Part shown: positions 13,793 to 24,720 of the stretch, piece after piece | Numbering within the stretch: position 1 is the first letter of the stretch | How the letters are laid out: each line of letters opens with the position of its first letter | Assembly (NCBI GenBank): GCA_947359465.1 | Contig: OX375873.1 | Coordinates: 60,483,573 to 60,547,572 of the forward strand | DNA from: Metellina segmentata | Taxonomy: Eukaryota > Arthropoda > Arachnida > Araneae > Tetragnathidae | Length of the DNA stretch: 64,000 nucleotides | Direction of reading: 5' to 3' | Translations under genes and position numbers: made by a program | The notes under the pieces: generated by a model | The model's input: the letters and a program-made list of their open reading frames with translations, nothing else | What the model was told of the DNA's origin: nothing | The model's database searches: none

Positions 13793-14192
13793 CAGTAGAA
13801 CCTTGATTCTCCGAGGTCACCTCGGATAACACGAACGTAGTAACGCAAAACAGCTTATATGGAATACAGACAAAATGTACTGTACACACAACATGCAGTG
13901 GCGTAGCTAAGGAAAGGGTGTTTAAATAGCGCCAGTCTCCAAAGGTTCGATAGAAATATTTATTAAGAAGTGCTTTTGGGGGGATAATATGATTTGTTTT
14001 TTCAAATGGACATGATTTTAACCATGTGTCCTTGTCACAGAACTATTTTCTAGTGCTGTGTGAAGTGAATATGCTTTGGTGCATTCCGACTTTAGAAAAC
14101 GCCTGAATAGTTTATTCTTTGTTAAACATTTAAAAAGTTCGACTAACACGGACCCTCGGTTAATCAGAGCTCGAATAATCAAAGTTCCACTA
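13793..14192. mobile_element. Decayed pogo/Tigger-like MITE
   Basis: The left end CAGTAGAACCTTGATTCTCC and the right end (reverse complement AGTGGAACTTTGATTATTCG) resemble the CAGT(A/G)(A/G)AACCTCGATTATC ends of pogo/Tigger elements, with a shared inner block (ACACGGACCCTCGGTTAATC). The TA target is visible only on the right. No transposase. Confidence 0.45.
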
Positions 14193-14583
14193 TACATTTT
14201 TATTTGTGGGTATCTTATAAATCCAAATTTCCATGCGATTTTTCGGGACAAATGTATTTTTCACTAAAAAGACAATACTAATTTGAAAAAATATTCTACT
14301 TTTACAAAGAAGAATTTAATGTGCATAAGCTGGGGTTTAAAAAACACAATCTTAAAATGGGGATATTTTGATCGATGAACAAAAAAAATCTTTCTAATGG
14401 GCAGATTTTGATGTTTAGTTGGAGTCTAGCACCCATCTCGTTACCCTGAAAACACTCAATTAAAAATATAAACTTTTCTGCTGGGATTACAAATTTTAGG
14501 GAATTATACGCAAACCTTTAACAATTACGATGTATGCATGCTAAGAAGTTTAATTTATCTAAGAAATTTATTTTTCTAAGCCC

Positions 14584-14607
14584 CCACACACACACACACA
14601 CACACAC
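14584..14607. repeat. CA microsatellite
   Basis: About 12 CA units. Shorter runs occur at 879-896 and 36089-36099. Confidence 0.9.
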
Positions 14608-14831
14608 TCCAGCATTAATTTAGTTTTCCAAAACTTTTTAAACTCTTGATGTTTGTCTCATCGAGGTCTCAACTTTGGCAGAACTAACTAGATCCTAATG
14701 GACGAGATATCGCGTCGTTAGAAAAAACTACCCAGATCTTGATTTGGTTATCGTCAAAAAATCTTCAAAGATGACGAGATATCTCGTCTTGAGCAAAATT
14801 AGTCCAATCTCGACCGGCGAGATATCTTGTC

Positions 14832-17513
14832 AAACCACTTGGAGGATTAAAGAAATATTATTAATTTTCATGGATTGGTTTTTAAGTGTTGTATTCTAAA
14901 GATGTGTTGCAAGAAAGCATTCACCTCGCTCACATAGCACAGGGAACCACTTCTGTGACTTGGACAAAATTGTGCTGAAAATTATAAAACACTTCGAAAA
15001 AGAATTTTTAATAAATCCTTGTGTAATTCCGTCCCTTTAATCGCAATCTCTCGGATCCTCCACCTTTTAGTATCACCACTACTCACGCTAAGAGGAAGCA
15101 GCGGCTGTCCATTTGAAATGCAATAATGGCAGAATGCGAATAAAGAGACTCGACGTTTAAGGACAATGAACGGTTCACCTTTGAACTCTTGTGAAAGACC
15201 ATGAGGACGAGTCAAAGACTTCCGTTTAATCGAAACGACATTGAAGCGTGGTCCGAAGAATGTTCGGTCTCTTTGGATTGTACTGTTTCAGGGAAGTACG
15301 CGCAGCTTGATCCGAAGCGAGTTTGGGACTTCAGCTGTCGATTTTTTTCCATCACTTTTTGATGATAGCTTTAATTGTATAACTGGAGTTCATTGTATAA
15401 TTGAATGACAGATGAATTATCCTTGATGAAAGATAAAGAATGTTTCAACCTTGGATAGCCATTTTACGGTTTATGTCACATGCCAACCTTTATTTAGCTT
15501 CAGACGCGAAAGAACTAGAATGCCTCAGGAAGAAGCACCAAAAGGTGACGAAATAAGCTCTTAAAATACTGAAACCATGAATACAAAATATGCGTTATTT
15601 TGTATTTAAACTGCATTACAATATACATCGATATTTTGATCGTTTAACAAAAATTCGAATGGATACACACAATTATGCATGAAGCTTAATTTGGATTTAG
15701 CTCTAGAAAACGTGGTAAACAGTTAAAAAGATTAGTAATTCAGCGAACGCGAGTTCATAAATAATCAGATAAGAAGTGAAAATTTGTCATAATCTGAATC
15801 ATCCCATAAAACTGGAAAATCTATGCTACAAGAAAAAAAAAATGTCTGAATGGACTTCGTTATAAAAAGAATTTTCTTAACGGATTTTGTTTAAAAAAGG
15901 AATTTTCTCAACGGATTTTGTTTCTAGCAATAATTTAAGATAGAAAAGAAAAAAAATTGAATAATTTTCTTTTGTTATATATAAAAAAAAATTGTATTTA
16001 ACAAGAAAGGACAGTGGTGCAGCGAGTGGAGAAATCGAGTTGATTACCTCCTACTGCGAGTTGAGTTTCATGTTTCCTGCTTCCAGTGGAATTGAGTCAT
16101 TTGTTAAGTTTTAGATAAAAACAATGAGGGAAACCGCGAAACACTGTAACCGAAACCTTACAACAACTCCACATAAAGCAGGCTACTTACAACTCAACTC
16201 AAAGCAAGAGGTGAGCAACTTACCTTGGTTTCCACACAGTTCCTCAATTGTTTTAGAACCCGAGTTTTCCCCCTGCATATTAACTTATAAAAGCATCACA
16301 AAATTCTGGTGTTCTGCACAATTGTGGAGAATACCGAGAAATAGTGACCGAAAGGATTTTTAATTCTAAATTTCACAAAAATATTCAGCTAATAACATAC
16401 TCTTTTCATAGCGTTATTGAGTAATATTTTGTCATTATTTCCCTTTCTATTATCCAGCACTCAGTCCATTTGTTCAAACAAACAAAATTATACAAAACAC
16501 GAAACAGAAAAACAAAATAGTGAAAATAAAAGTGTTCATGCTATTTATGACATCAATGCGCGGCCGAATACGCAGTCATGCTGGCAAAAAATATGCAAAT
16601 GCATTTCCAACTGAGCAATTCAAGGCAAATTTGCTTAACGAAGCCTTGCAAAAAAGTGACGATATGCCAACAAGGTTCGATTCCCTTCCGTGGAGTTAAT
16701 AATGTAAACTCCGACTAATGAGATTGAAAGGCATGTTCAAATAGCCGGGAATAAATTGTACACGGCCTTCTATTGAGAAAACCTCCAAGAAAGAAGAGAA
16801 GACACCCGCGCTAATTTTCTGCCCATAGTAATAAATAACGCCAACCGTGGCTCTCCTTATTAATTATTAGCCGTAACTAAAGGAATATAGGGAGCTATTA
16901 GGCGCAGTTATTAACGACGCATAGCACATACATCATTATTCAGGTGATGTATGATCAACTCTGCGTAATAGGGAAAATCAATGCATGAATATTTATCAAG
17001 GCATATTGGAATAAATTGTTCGTTTCCTCAGAATGAATGCAGACAAAAATGCCTACTCGTGCATCTGGAAGATTTTTTTTTTTGGTGCAGAACTTAATAT
17101 CTCGCGGGGCCATATTACCTGCCCGATGATGGACGTGGTGTTTTGCGTCGTCCGTAATTTTATTCGGCAGACTGCTTTTAATAAACTTTGCTTCGTTCTT
17201 TTTACACCTCTCGACTTTATTGGTGAAGTGTATTTATTTGCTTCGGTTGACAGAAGCGTTTCTCATCGCTTCTCTCGCGGGGACTTTTGTCATAACGTTG
17301 CATCCTGCTAAACTGATTTATTTCCCAATTTAGAAACAAGTTATGGACGTCTAGTATCGTGTCTGATATTTATTGTGCTTTGTCTTAAGTGTTCCTGTTT
17401 GGTTGACGATTTTTTTTATTTGTCTCGTTCTCAGTATTAATTTCTATCTTTTGTCATTTTTACAGTCAAGCACAACTCTTTAATTCTCATTATTTGCAAT
17501 ATGTTAGTCACTG
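14832..17513. other. No gene seen; possible conserved non-coding DNA at 16.8-17.0 kb
   Basis: No protein recognised. 16830-17030 has less simple sequence than the rest and contains TTAATTATTAG and TTATTAACGAC, homeodomain-like words. This is only a hint of a regulatory element. Confidence 0.35.
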
Positions 17514-17515
17514 TA

Positions 17516-18075
17516 CGAGGGCTGTTCAACAAAGAATGATCATAATTTTTTTAAAGGTGATTAAAAAATCAAGAAAAATAAAATTTATATTGAATGTGTA
17601 GAGGGATAAGTAGAGAATAGATAACGCAAGTTTCACAGTCATGACGTCATTTCTGAGGCCTTGGTAACCAGCCAAGAACGCCTAGTTTTACTTTCGCCAG
17701 CGGCAAAAATGGATGTGACACGCGAAGCACTGCATTAAAATTTTGATTTCGCCTTTAAATACGTCAGCTGAAGTCTATGTGATGCTACAGGAAGATTATG
17801 GGGAAAGTCATGTGTGTTCCCCATCCTCTATATAGCCCTGATTTCATGCGATTTTTTTTTTCTTTTCCCGAATTTGAAAAAACACCTCCGGGAAAAGCGG
17901 TTTTTATCGTCACAGGCAGTGGTAATAGTTGCGTAGGCGATTTTTTGAAAAAAGGTGGGATAAGTGCATTGCATGTAATGGGGAGTATTTTGAGAAAGAC
18001 CATAAAAATGTGGAGGATCAGTACAGAAAATTATTTTTTATTAATTTATAAACATTCTTTATTGAACAGCCCTCG
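17516..18075 (+). mobile_element. Mariner element, internally deleted (560 bp)
   Basis: Inverted ends CGAGGGCTGTTCAACAAAGA and, at the right, TTGAACAGCCCTCG are flanked by TA on both sides (17514-17515 and 18076-18077). The start MDVTREALH at about 17710 and a C-terminal fragment with VPHPLYSPDF near 17818 belong to a mariner transposase, with most of the middle missing. Confidence 0.85.
17710..18060 (+). pseudogene. Mariner transposase remnant
   Basis: A short N-terminal start (MDVTREALH then a stop) is followed within 100 bases by C-terminal sequence including PHPLYSPDFM, the block with the third catalytic Asp of the DD34D triad, and FEKTPPGKAVF and DFLKKGGISALHVM further on. The first two catalytic residues are deleted. 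Frame changes occur around 17800. Confidence 0.65.
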
Positions 18076-18470
18076 TAATTTTTAAAAATTTGTAGTATTC
18101 TTAATCTTTATCTAATTTTTTAAGTATTGTCTATCTTAAAGACCTCGTAATTTTTAAAAATTTATTTTTTATCTAGGACCATTTGTTAAATTTTAACATT
18201 AACTAAAAAATTATACTTTATTAAGATTTTTAAACTGACTGTCTTCTGCTATTTTATCTGGCGTTTGGACTAACTTGCCCAGCTTTGGACCTTGTACCAA
18301 AAAATACGAATAACTAACCACCCAACCTCATTGTTGATTCCTGGTGCTTAATGTTTCAATTTAGATTGGTTCAGTTTATTTTTACACTAGGATAAACGGC
18401 CCCTCATACGGCAATTGCATAACAAAATTTATTTATTTTGATCAAACTTCATTTATATGCACTCATTTAT

Positions 18471-18943
18471 GCCGCTAGAGGTACGGCCAATTTAATTCTA
18501 TGAATTTTCATATATGAGCCTCTTAAAGCCAAAGTGGTGTAAGTGTACTTTTTGAAGAATCTGAGTTAATGCTGGTAACAAATTCTGAATGTAAAACTAC
18601 TTATAGAAAAAGTGGTGTAACTCCCAATTCCCCAAATAACCACACAGATGACAACACAATATTATGCAGTCAATGATATGCAGCACTAGCTGTGTATAAA
18701 CCTTTTTTCACCACTATCTGTCAACTTTTGTTGATCACTGATTATGTATAATAGTTTTTCCACCACTATATGTCAACTTGAATGAGGAATTTGCATTGGT
18801 TTAACACAAGATTATGCAGTCAATGATATGCAGCACTAGCTGCGTATAAACCTTTTTTCACCACTATCTGTCAACTTTTGTTGATCACTGACTATGTATA
18901 ATAGTTTTTCCACCACTATATGTCAACTTAAATGAGGAATTTG
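18471..18943 (+). repeat. Second copy of the foldback repeat, running into a 150-bp tandem duplication
   Basis: 18471-18690 is a direct copy of 22010-22220 (shared CCGCTAGAGGTACGGCC-type start and CATATATGAGCC block). From 18654 the sequence ACAC..TATTATGCAGTCAATG is repeated with period 150 (second unit from 18804), nearly identical over 140 bases. The right inverted end is missing in this copy. Confidence 0.7.
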
Positions 18944-19074
18944 CGCATTTTTTTTATTATTATTATTATTTTTTTTATATATTTTTATTTGGCAGAAGAG
19001 AAAAAAACAGGATTAATGGTATATTTTTTTCTTAATTTTTGAATGTGGATAATTAATTAAAAATTGTTTCTGTT

Positions 19075-19230
19075 TGCAGTTGGGCATTTGGCGCGAAAAC
19101 GTTACTTTTGCAATGGCTGCTCTTGTGACGTCACTGTGCATGTAAACAAACAGCGCAATACGTTGTTTGTTAGATTCTGTGATTGCCATTTGATTTTCTG
19201 TGGAAATTCTTTATCTATCTTTTTTTTATA
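19075..19230 (+). promoter_or_regulatory. Compact promoter-like region before the THAP exon (YY1-like and CRE motifs)
   Basis: Within 70 bases there is a GCGCGAAAACG, a YY1-like GCAATGGCTGC and a palindromic CRE (TGACGTCA at about 19125), followed by a leader to the ATG at 19231. A second TGACGTCA lies at about 19815 in an inverted context (CACTGTGCATG on one side, CATGCACAGTG on the other). The pair could be a bidirectional promoter arrangement or the subterminal inverted repeats of a decayed element. Confidence 0.35.
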
Positions 19231-19392
19231 ATGAGTGAGAACGAAAAACCACCTTACAAGTACTGTATTGTACCTTGTTGCGTGAATACAACTTCAAATT
19301 CAGTTGATAAGCTGTTTTTTAGCGTTCGAAAGGATTCAGTTAAAAGAAAAGCGTGGACTTACGCAATGAAACGGGGTGATGAACTAGTACAA
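19231..19392 (+). CDS. THAP-type zinc-finger N-terminal exon (host THAP gene or P-like transposase)
   Basis: The ATG at 19231 begins a 54-codon stretch with the opening features of a THAP domain: KYCIVPCCVNTT (first zinc ligands, C12 and C16/C17), KLFF, then KRKAW with the conserved Trp at residue 42. The frame can end at a donor (GTCAGT) at 19393 in phase 0; a GTGATG at 19376 in phase 1 is an alternative. The second half of the C2CH finger (C..H) is not in this exon. A further small open frame (19501-19700) follows an acceptor-like TTTTAG but reaches a stop in phase 0 and does not resemble the missing half. THAP domains occur in P-element transposases and in domesticated host genes. Either is possible; the copy looks incomplete. 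Confidence 0.55.
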
Positions 19393-20972
19393 GTCAGTTA
19401 TAGGCCTACATACAGAATAGTATTATAGTGTTTCAATGTGCAATAAAAATTACATTTTTAAGTATTAATGGAGAACTTCCTTAATCTCAATTAGTTTTAG
19501 GTCAATTTATGAATGTTACTAAAGACCATACATACCTCATAGCTTTAACTCCTCGTATTTCTGCTCCTATAAAATCCGGATGTTTTCCCAAGAAAGAAAA
19601 CACGGAAATCGGAAGGTTATCAGATTGGTCTTTGACAAATCCCGGTAAAATCGACATCGTAAACGAAATATACAATAAAATAAACGAAAGACGATTATAA
19701 AAGTTAAACACAGGTATAAAATTTAGTTAAAAACGATAAAAGGATTAAAGTGGCAAAAAGGCCAGCGAAAACAGCATCAGTTTCAACACGTAAATATTGA
19801 TACTTCATGCACAGTGACGTCAGAGCCAATCACGTAGCGTTGTGCGATTACGTCATTTTTCGCTTTTTTTTAAACTAAATTTGTGATTTATTTAACTTCT
19901 TTCCGATATTTAAAGCGGCATATTCGAAAAAGGTGAAGCTGAAATTACCAGGATATTATAAATTTGAGCAATTTCCTCAGATCCTCAACTTCTCCATTGC
20001 TTTCGCATGGTGTTTTTTGATCAATACTGGTAAAACAATATTATTGGAAAACTTAGTTTCTGATCAACACTAGTAAAAATATGAGCTATGATTTTATACT
20101 CAATGTTATTTCCATGGCGATTTCGAATATTATGATTTCTGATATTTCAAGTCTCGTTTCGCTCGTAACATGACACAACCGATTAGAAACTCAGCCTACT
20201 AGTCACGTCACACAACCAATCAAAAATGTAATAACTTTTAGAATCTAGCATTTTATATAAGATAGGTTTTGAACATAGAAAAGAGACTGCAGATCGCAGT
20301 ACAAAAACTTTTCCTATTTCTCGGGCTCCGGTACCATCGTAGATAATAATGATTCATAAATCGAATCAAAACATTGTTAACGGAGCATTTTATTAGCTGA
20401 AAACAAGCATTTAATTTCAATTCTTCCTTCCCCGTTTTCATTAATTTGATTTGCATCCTAACCCTTCCATAGACATCTTTCCGCCGCCTCTGAAGGGTAG
20501 AAAAATAAATATTCTCATCCAACATTCTGATGTCGAGTATGACCCTATAGATGGACGGTGACACCATACAACGTCAACCTCTTTTAAAAATCTGAATGTA
20601 TTACGTTTTCGTTAAGTACAACATACATCGATATAAATTGATGATCTTCACCTTTCGTTTGATGTTGGTGACTTCGTTTGATGACCCTTTGAGGGTTTTT
20701 CCTAACCTTTTTTTAGTTTAGTGCCTTTCACAGTTGAAAAAAAAATGTGGTCTGGAAGCAGATGAAACACATTTTAGACTGAGATCATTTTTGCAATTCG
20801 TTACCCGAGATTGTAAATTTAGGCCATCTGTAATAAGGAATGCGTTGTTTTATGAAAGTGGCTTGTGCAATAATTGTTTCAGATCCAATCAATCTTACGC
20901 AAATAATAACTATTAGCACTCTCAGATTATTGGATTTCTTTTTCAACGCATAAAATATAGAACTTTAATAAA
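19393..20972. other. No certain gene; small open frames
   Basis: Contains the 19501-19700 frame discussed with the THAP exon, the second CRE at about 19815, and a - strand frame at 20253-20567 (104 codons) with no recognisable motif. Confidence 0.45.
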
Positions 20973-20980
20973 TTAATCTA

Positions 20981-21790
20981 GGTACAGCTACACTCTACGT
21001 TTATGAGTGATGGCAACGGCTTGGCGATTTTTTTTGGCGCACTTCTAGTAGCGAGTTACGATAAATTAAGGCAACCCAGCTTTCGTTACTATTGTTGTGG
21101 GTTTCATGGCAACCTCGGCAAACGGAAACTTTCAATTTTCATTTTGAATATTCTAGAAAGTTCTTCCAAAATCCGTTAAAGTCGTTTGATTTCATTGATT
21201 CGTTAGAAATGTTTTCTTTCCTCCCATTGGTTATTTTGTTTTTAAAATATCCTATGATTGCATTGGTCCTTTTAAATCGTTTTCTGTGATACCATTGGTC
21301 CATTTATTTGTATTTTGACAGTTGTGGAATTTTTATTTTACTATAGTATTTCACGATAGGATTAAGAGTTTTGTTTTTTTGACCACTTTGGTTTTCATTA
21401 TTTTTTTACGAAAGAATTCTGACGTTATCAGGTTGTATTATTACTTGCTTTTTTTCTTTTGTAAATCTTTTTCTTTTTCAACATGCCTACTGTATTCAGT
21501 GTAATTCATAAGTTTCAGGGTATTCTTACCTAACATTCGTAGCTTAGTTTCTCTGCTTTCACAAATGTGTTTTGATATGTGCTTAAGCTTATTACTTTTT
21601 GTGAAAGATTTAAAAATATATAATTTTTAAAACGTTCTGAAATGTGTTTAAAAAGTGTGTTGTAAAAAGAAAAAAAATTGTGACAGAAAAAGAGTTAGAA
21701 AATAATTCTTTCCTTGGCGACTTTAGAAGTTCGCCAAAAAAATCGCCAAAGTCGTTGCCATCGCTCATAAACGCAGAGTGTAGCTGTTCC
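20981..21790. mobile_element. Non-autonomous DNA transposon with ~75-bp terminal inverted repeats
   Basis: The left end GGTACAGCTACACTCTACGT and the right end (reverse complement GGAACAGCTACACTCTGCGT) continue as inverted repeats for about 75 bases, including GATGGCAACG and GGCGATTTTTTTGGCG. A perfect 8-bp duplication TTAATCTA flanks the element (20973-20980, 21791-21798). The 650-bp interior has no recognisable protein. The 8-bp duplication fits hAT, P or Merlin superfamilies; the GG end does not settle which. Confidence 0.88.
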
Positions 21791-22046
21791 TTAATCTATT
21801 TCTTGTGTATAAACGTCGCCTATAATCTGTATTTCTTTTTTACAGACATAAAACTAAAGTACAGAACCTCCTACCGTGTAAAAATGAGCAACAGGGTCAT
21901 CTGGGGGAATTAGGTGCTTCAAATGGCATAACATATGAAGACGTCCTCATCAATCGCCATCCAACAAGGATACCCCAAGGACATCTACCTGGAAGTCAGA
22001 CTCTTATGCCACTAGAGGTACGACCACTTTAATTCTATTATTTTTT

Positions 22047-22306
22047 CATATATGAGCCGCGTAAAGCCAAAGTGGCGTAAGTGCACTTTCTGAAGAATCT
22101 GAGTTCTTGCTGGAAACATTCTGAATTTGGAAAACTACCAATAGAAATGGTGGTGTAACTCCCAATTCCCCAAATAACCACACAGATTGCAACACAAGAT
22201 TATGCAGTTAATGAAGCTCCATAGCTACTATTCAACTAAAAGCTTAATATCTCGCAAAAATGTTTAGAGAACTTGTACCACTTTGGCTTTAAATGGCTCA
22301 TATATA
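22047..22306. repeat. Foldback/MITE-like repeat next to the Tc1 element
   Basis: CATATATGAGCCGCGTAAAG at 22047 and, inverted, CTTTAAATGGCTCATATATA ending at 22306 form imperfect terminal repeats of about 35 bases. The left 200 bases are also found at 18471-18690. The Tc1-like element at 22307 begins immediately after, using the terminal TA. Confidence 0.55.
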
Positions 22307-22874
22307 CACAATATGAACAAAAGTATTCGGACACTGCATGTTTTTCAGAAAAGTGCTTTATTATTCTATTTAGTAACGCGTAGGTCCTCTCCTTTCACTT
22401 GCATTACAGCTGCAACACATCGAGGCATACTTTCCACAAGTTCTCAGTAAGTCTGCACAGGAATAGCTTGCCATACCTCTTGCAAGAAAGTGAGAAGATA
22501 ATGTTGTGAAGATGGGCGTGCGTGACGGTGTCGTACTCGTCGCTCCAATTTGTTCTACAAGAGCTCGATCGGATAGAGATCGGGGCTCTGAACTGGCCAG
22601 TGAAGAAAATTCACCTCATTTTCAGGAAACCAGTCCATCGCACGTTTAGCAGCTTGACATACAGCTCAATCCTGTTTGAAGAAACAACCATCATCGCCGT
22701 AGTATTGACATAGTGTAGGCAAGGCCAAATTATCCAGAACGTCGAGGTACACGTTAGCGTTCATGGTACGAGGTACATAAAGCAATGAACAGAGTCGTAA
22801 CTAGTATAACCCCACACTAAGATGGATCCTCCTCTGAATTTCTACAGTGTCCAAATACTTTTGTCCGTATAGTG
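22307..22874 (-). mobile_element. Tc1-like element, internally deleted, copy 1
   Basis: The ends CACAATATGAACAAAAGTAT and, in reverse complement, CACTATACGGACAAAAGTAT are flanked by TA (22305-22306 and 22875-22876). The - strand holds transposase pieces: [26 protein letters not shown] (second catalytic Asp region), then WPVQSPDLYPIEL (third catalytic region), with stops at the D and after IEL. It is the same family as 30805-31276. Confidence 0.82.
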
Positions 22875-22876
22875 TA

Positions 22877-23980
22877 TATGGAGGGATCAAGCTTTTGGAA
22901 GAGATGAAAAGAGGATTCAGTTTTCATTTCTCCTGCCTATAACCTTGAACTTTCGACTTGAATATTTTGTGACGTATATTTTATTTGTATGAACCATTAA
23001 AAAAGCAAAATCAGTACGTGCTTGGGAGCACGGTAGATTTTTCTAATGATGGATGCAAATGGGATGAACCATGGACTAATCTAACGAGGCTTTCTCAGTA
23101 ACTCATAAGCACACGTGCGCATACAGATAGAAGATAATTTACATATTTTATTGATATTCAGACCAAATTATTATTTTTGTATATTATGAAATAGGGCTCG
23201 GCTTGAGCTGTACTTAAGGGTATTGTAAGATTATTTGTAGGAGTCGGTCGCAATAAAGAGATTTAATGTGTATGTATACACCAAAAATCACGAAAATCGA
23301 CCCGAATATATATATACTTATTAATTTAAAATATTTCCCAATTGCTTAGCTCTCAAACGATGCCAAGATCCTGCAAATATTCGAAATAGTTTATTAGTTA
23401 CAAGGGTTTACATTAGGTACTGTCACCACGAATAGATATGACTCCAAAACTTGTAAACTTGATTTCTGAAGAACTGCGTTTAGCAATAGGATTCTTTGTT
23501 CATAACATGATTACTCCACAGTGAATTCACCTACTGTAACTATTTTTGCATAATTATGAACAATATAATATAAAGGATATTTTGAACCTCAATCAGAATA
23601 TTTAGTTAAGAAATGGATTTTTAAGTATTGAAATTCCTGAAAAAATGCTGATTTTTTTACGCTTACTTGATTACAAAATTGTGAAAAATAAACTATTTCT
23701 TGTAACAACTTGACGGAGACTCAAAACATGAAGAATTTTTTTGGAATAATTTCCAACAGCTTTCTGAACAAATTAGAATTTGAGATATCACGTTTCTAAA
23801 AACATGCTAATTTGCTAATTATACCTTAATTATATAATTAATTAGGATTTGTTTATTTTTTTTCTTCCGGAAATGATTTTACGAATATACCAACTACCTG
23901 TGGTAAAAAAATGGATCTTTAAAGTCCAAATTTAAAAACATTCTTCTTGTGTATACGTACAACTTAAAATTGAAGGGTTT
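22877..23980. other. No gene seen
   Basis: AT-rich with no recognised repeat or protein; probably intron of the receptor-tail gene. Confidence 0.5.
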
Positions 23981-24198
23981 GCTGCAAAAAGGAGGTAGCT
24001 CCATCCTGGGTTAGTTTGGAGTTGCATGTACTATCTTGTGATAAAATAAAAACTATTTCATTTGTTGCAAAAAGATGTAGTTCCAATCGTTAGTTATGAA
24101 CAATTAAGAAATTTATCAAAAATAATATTTTCACACGACTTAGAATTTTGAAACGTTTTTATAGCTTAAAAAATTGGAGCTACTCCTTTTTGCAGCAC
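23981..24198. repeat. Small inverted repeat (MITE-like)
   Basis: GCTGCAAAAAGGAGGTAGCT at 23981 is inverted at 24198 (complement GCTGCAAAAAGGAGTAGCTC). A third, degenerate direct copy (GCAAAAAGATGTAGTTCC) lies at 24066. No target duplication was seen. The right part overlaps the retrotransposon tail at 24174. Confidence 0.5.
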
Positions 24199-24440
24199 AC
24201 CCCTCAATTGCTGCTACCCCAAAATGCTTAGTTTTATATTGTTTTTATTCATATTTGGGTATTCCTGACTGCCCTCTGTGTTCCACTGGAGAGACTATGA
24301 ATTTTAGACACTTGACAGTTTGTGCTACTATGTCCAACTCAAATTTTAATGTTCTACCTCTTGACAACTATATTTCAAAGGCTAGTTTATATTGGGCTGC
24401 ACTAAGGGAAATGGTCAATACAACCCATTCCTCAACTTAA
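24174..24440 (+). pseudogene. C-terminal zinc-knuckle tail of a non-LTR retrotransposon
   Basis: The frame has IPDCPLCSTGETMNFRHLTV then CATMS and later SKASLYWAALREM. The C-x2-C...H-x4-C spacing and the YWxAR-like end match the tail that follows the RNase H domain in arthropod non-LTR elements, here about 65 residues. It lies only about 280 bases before the receptor-tail exon, so it sits in that gene's last intron. Confidence 0.45.
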
Positions 24441-24720
24441 TTTTTAAAAAAAATATTTGGGTATTGAATTGCCAAATGATTTTTAACCGGACGCTTTTCT
24501 TCACTTCGGATCTCCAAGTTATTTCAACACGTAGAATTAATAATGTGTTCTGTTTTTGATAGAGAAATAAAGCTTACTTGAAAAATGTAACTGTATTTCT
24601 CATATGAATGATGCACTGATTGAATAAATGGTTGTGAATATTACATGCATTTTTATGCCCTATTACATTCGTATGCATGAACTGAAATCACATAGGTCAC
24701 TTTTAATTTTCTTTTTCCAG

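Larger units (their letters stand above)
12530..14831. repeat. Dispersed 16-bp palindrome GACGAGATATCTCGTC in two clusters
   Basis: Perfect copies lie at 12530-12545 and 14773-14788; one- or two-base variants lie at 12695-12710, 14701-14716 and 14816-14831, with a half site at 12656. They form a cluster at each edge of a 2.3-kb stretch. Confidence 0.75.

Noticed and set aside
13893..14440. A hAT-like element starting CAGTGGCGTAGCTAAGG
   Set aside because: The start is suggestive but the proposed partner near 14440 (CTCGTTACCCTG) is too diverged and flanks do not match; it also overlaps the pogo-like ends.
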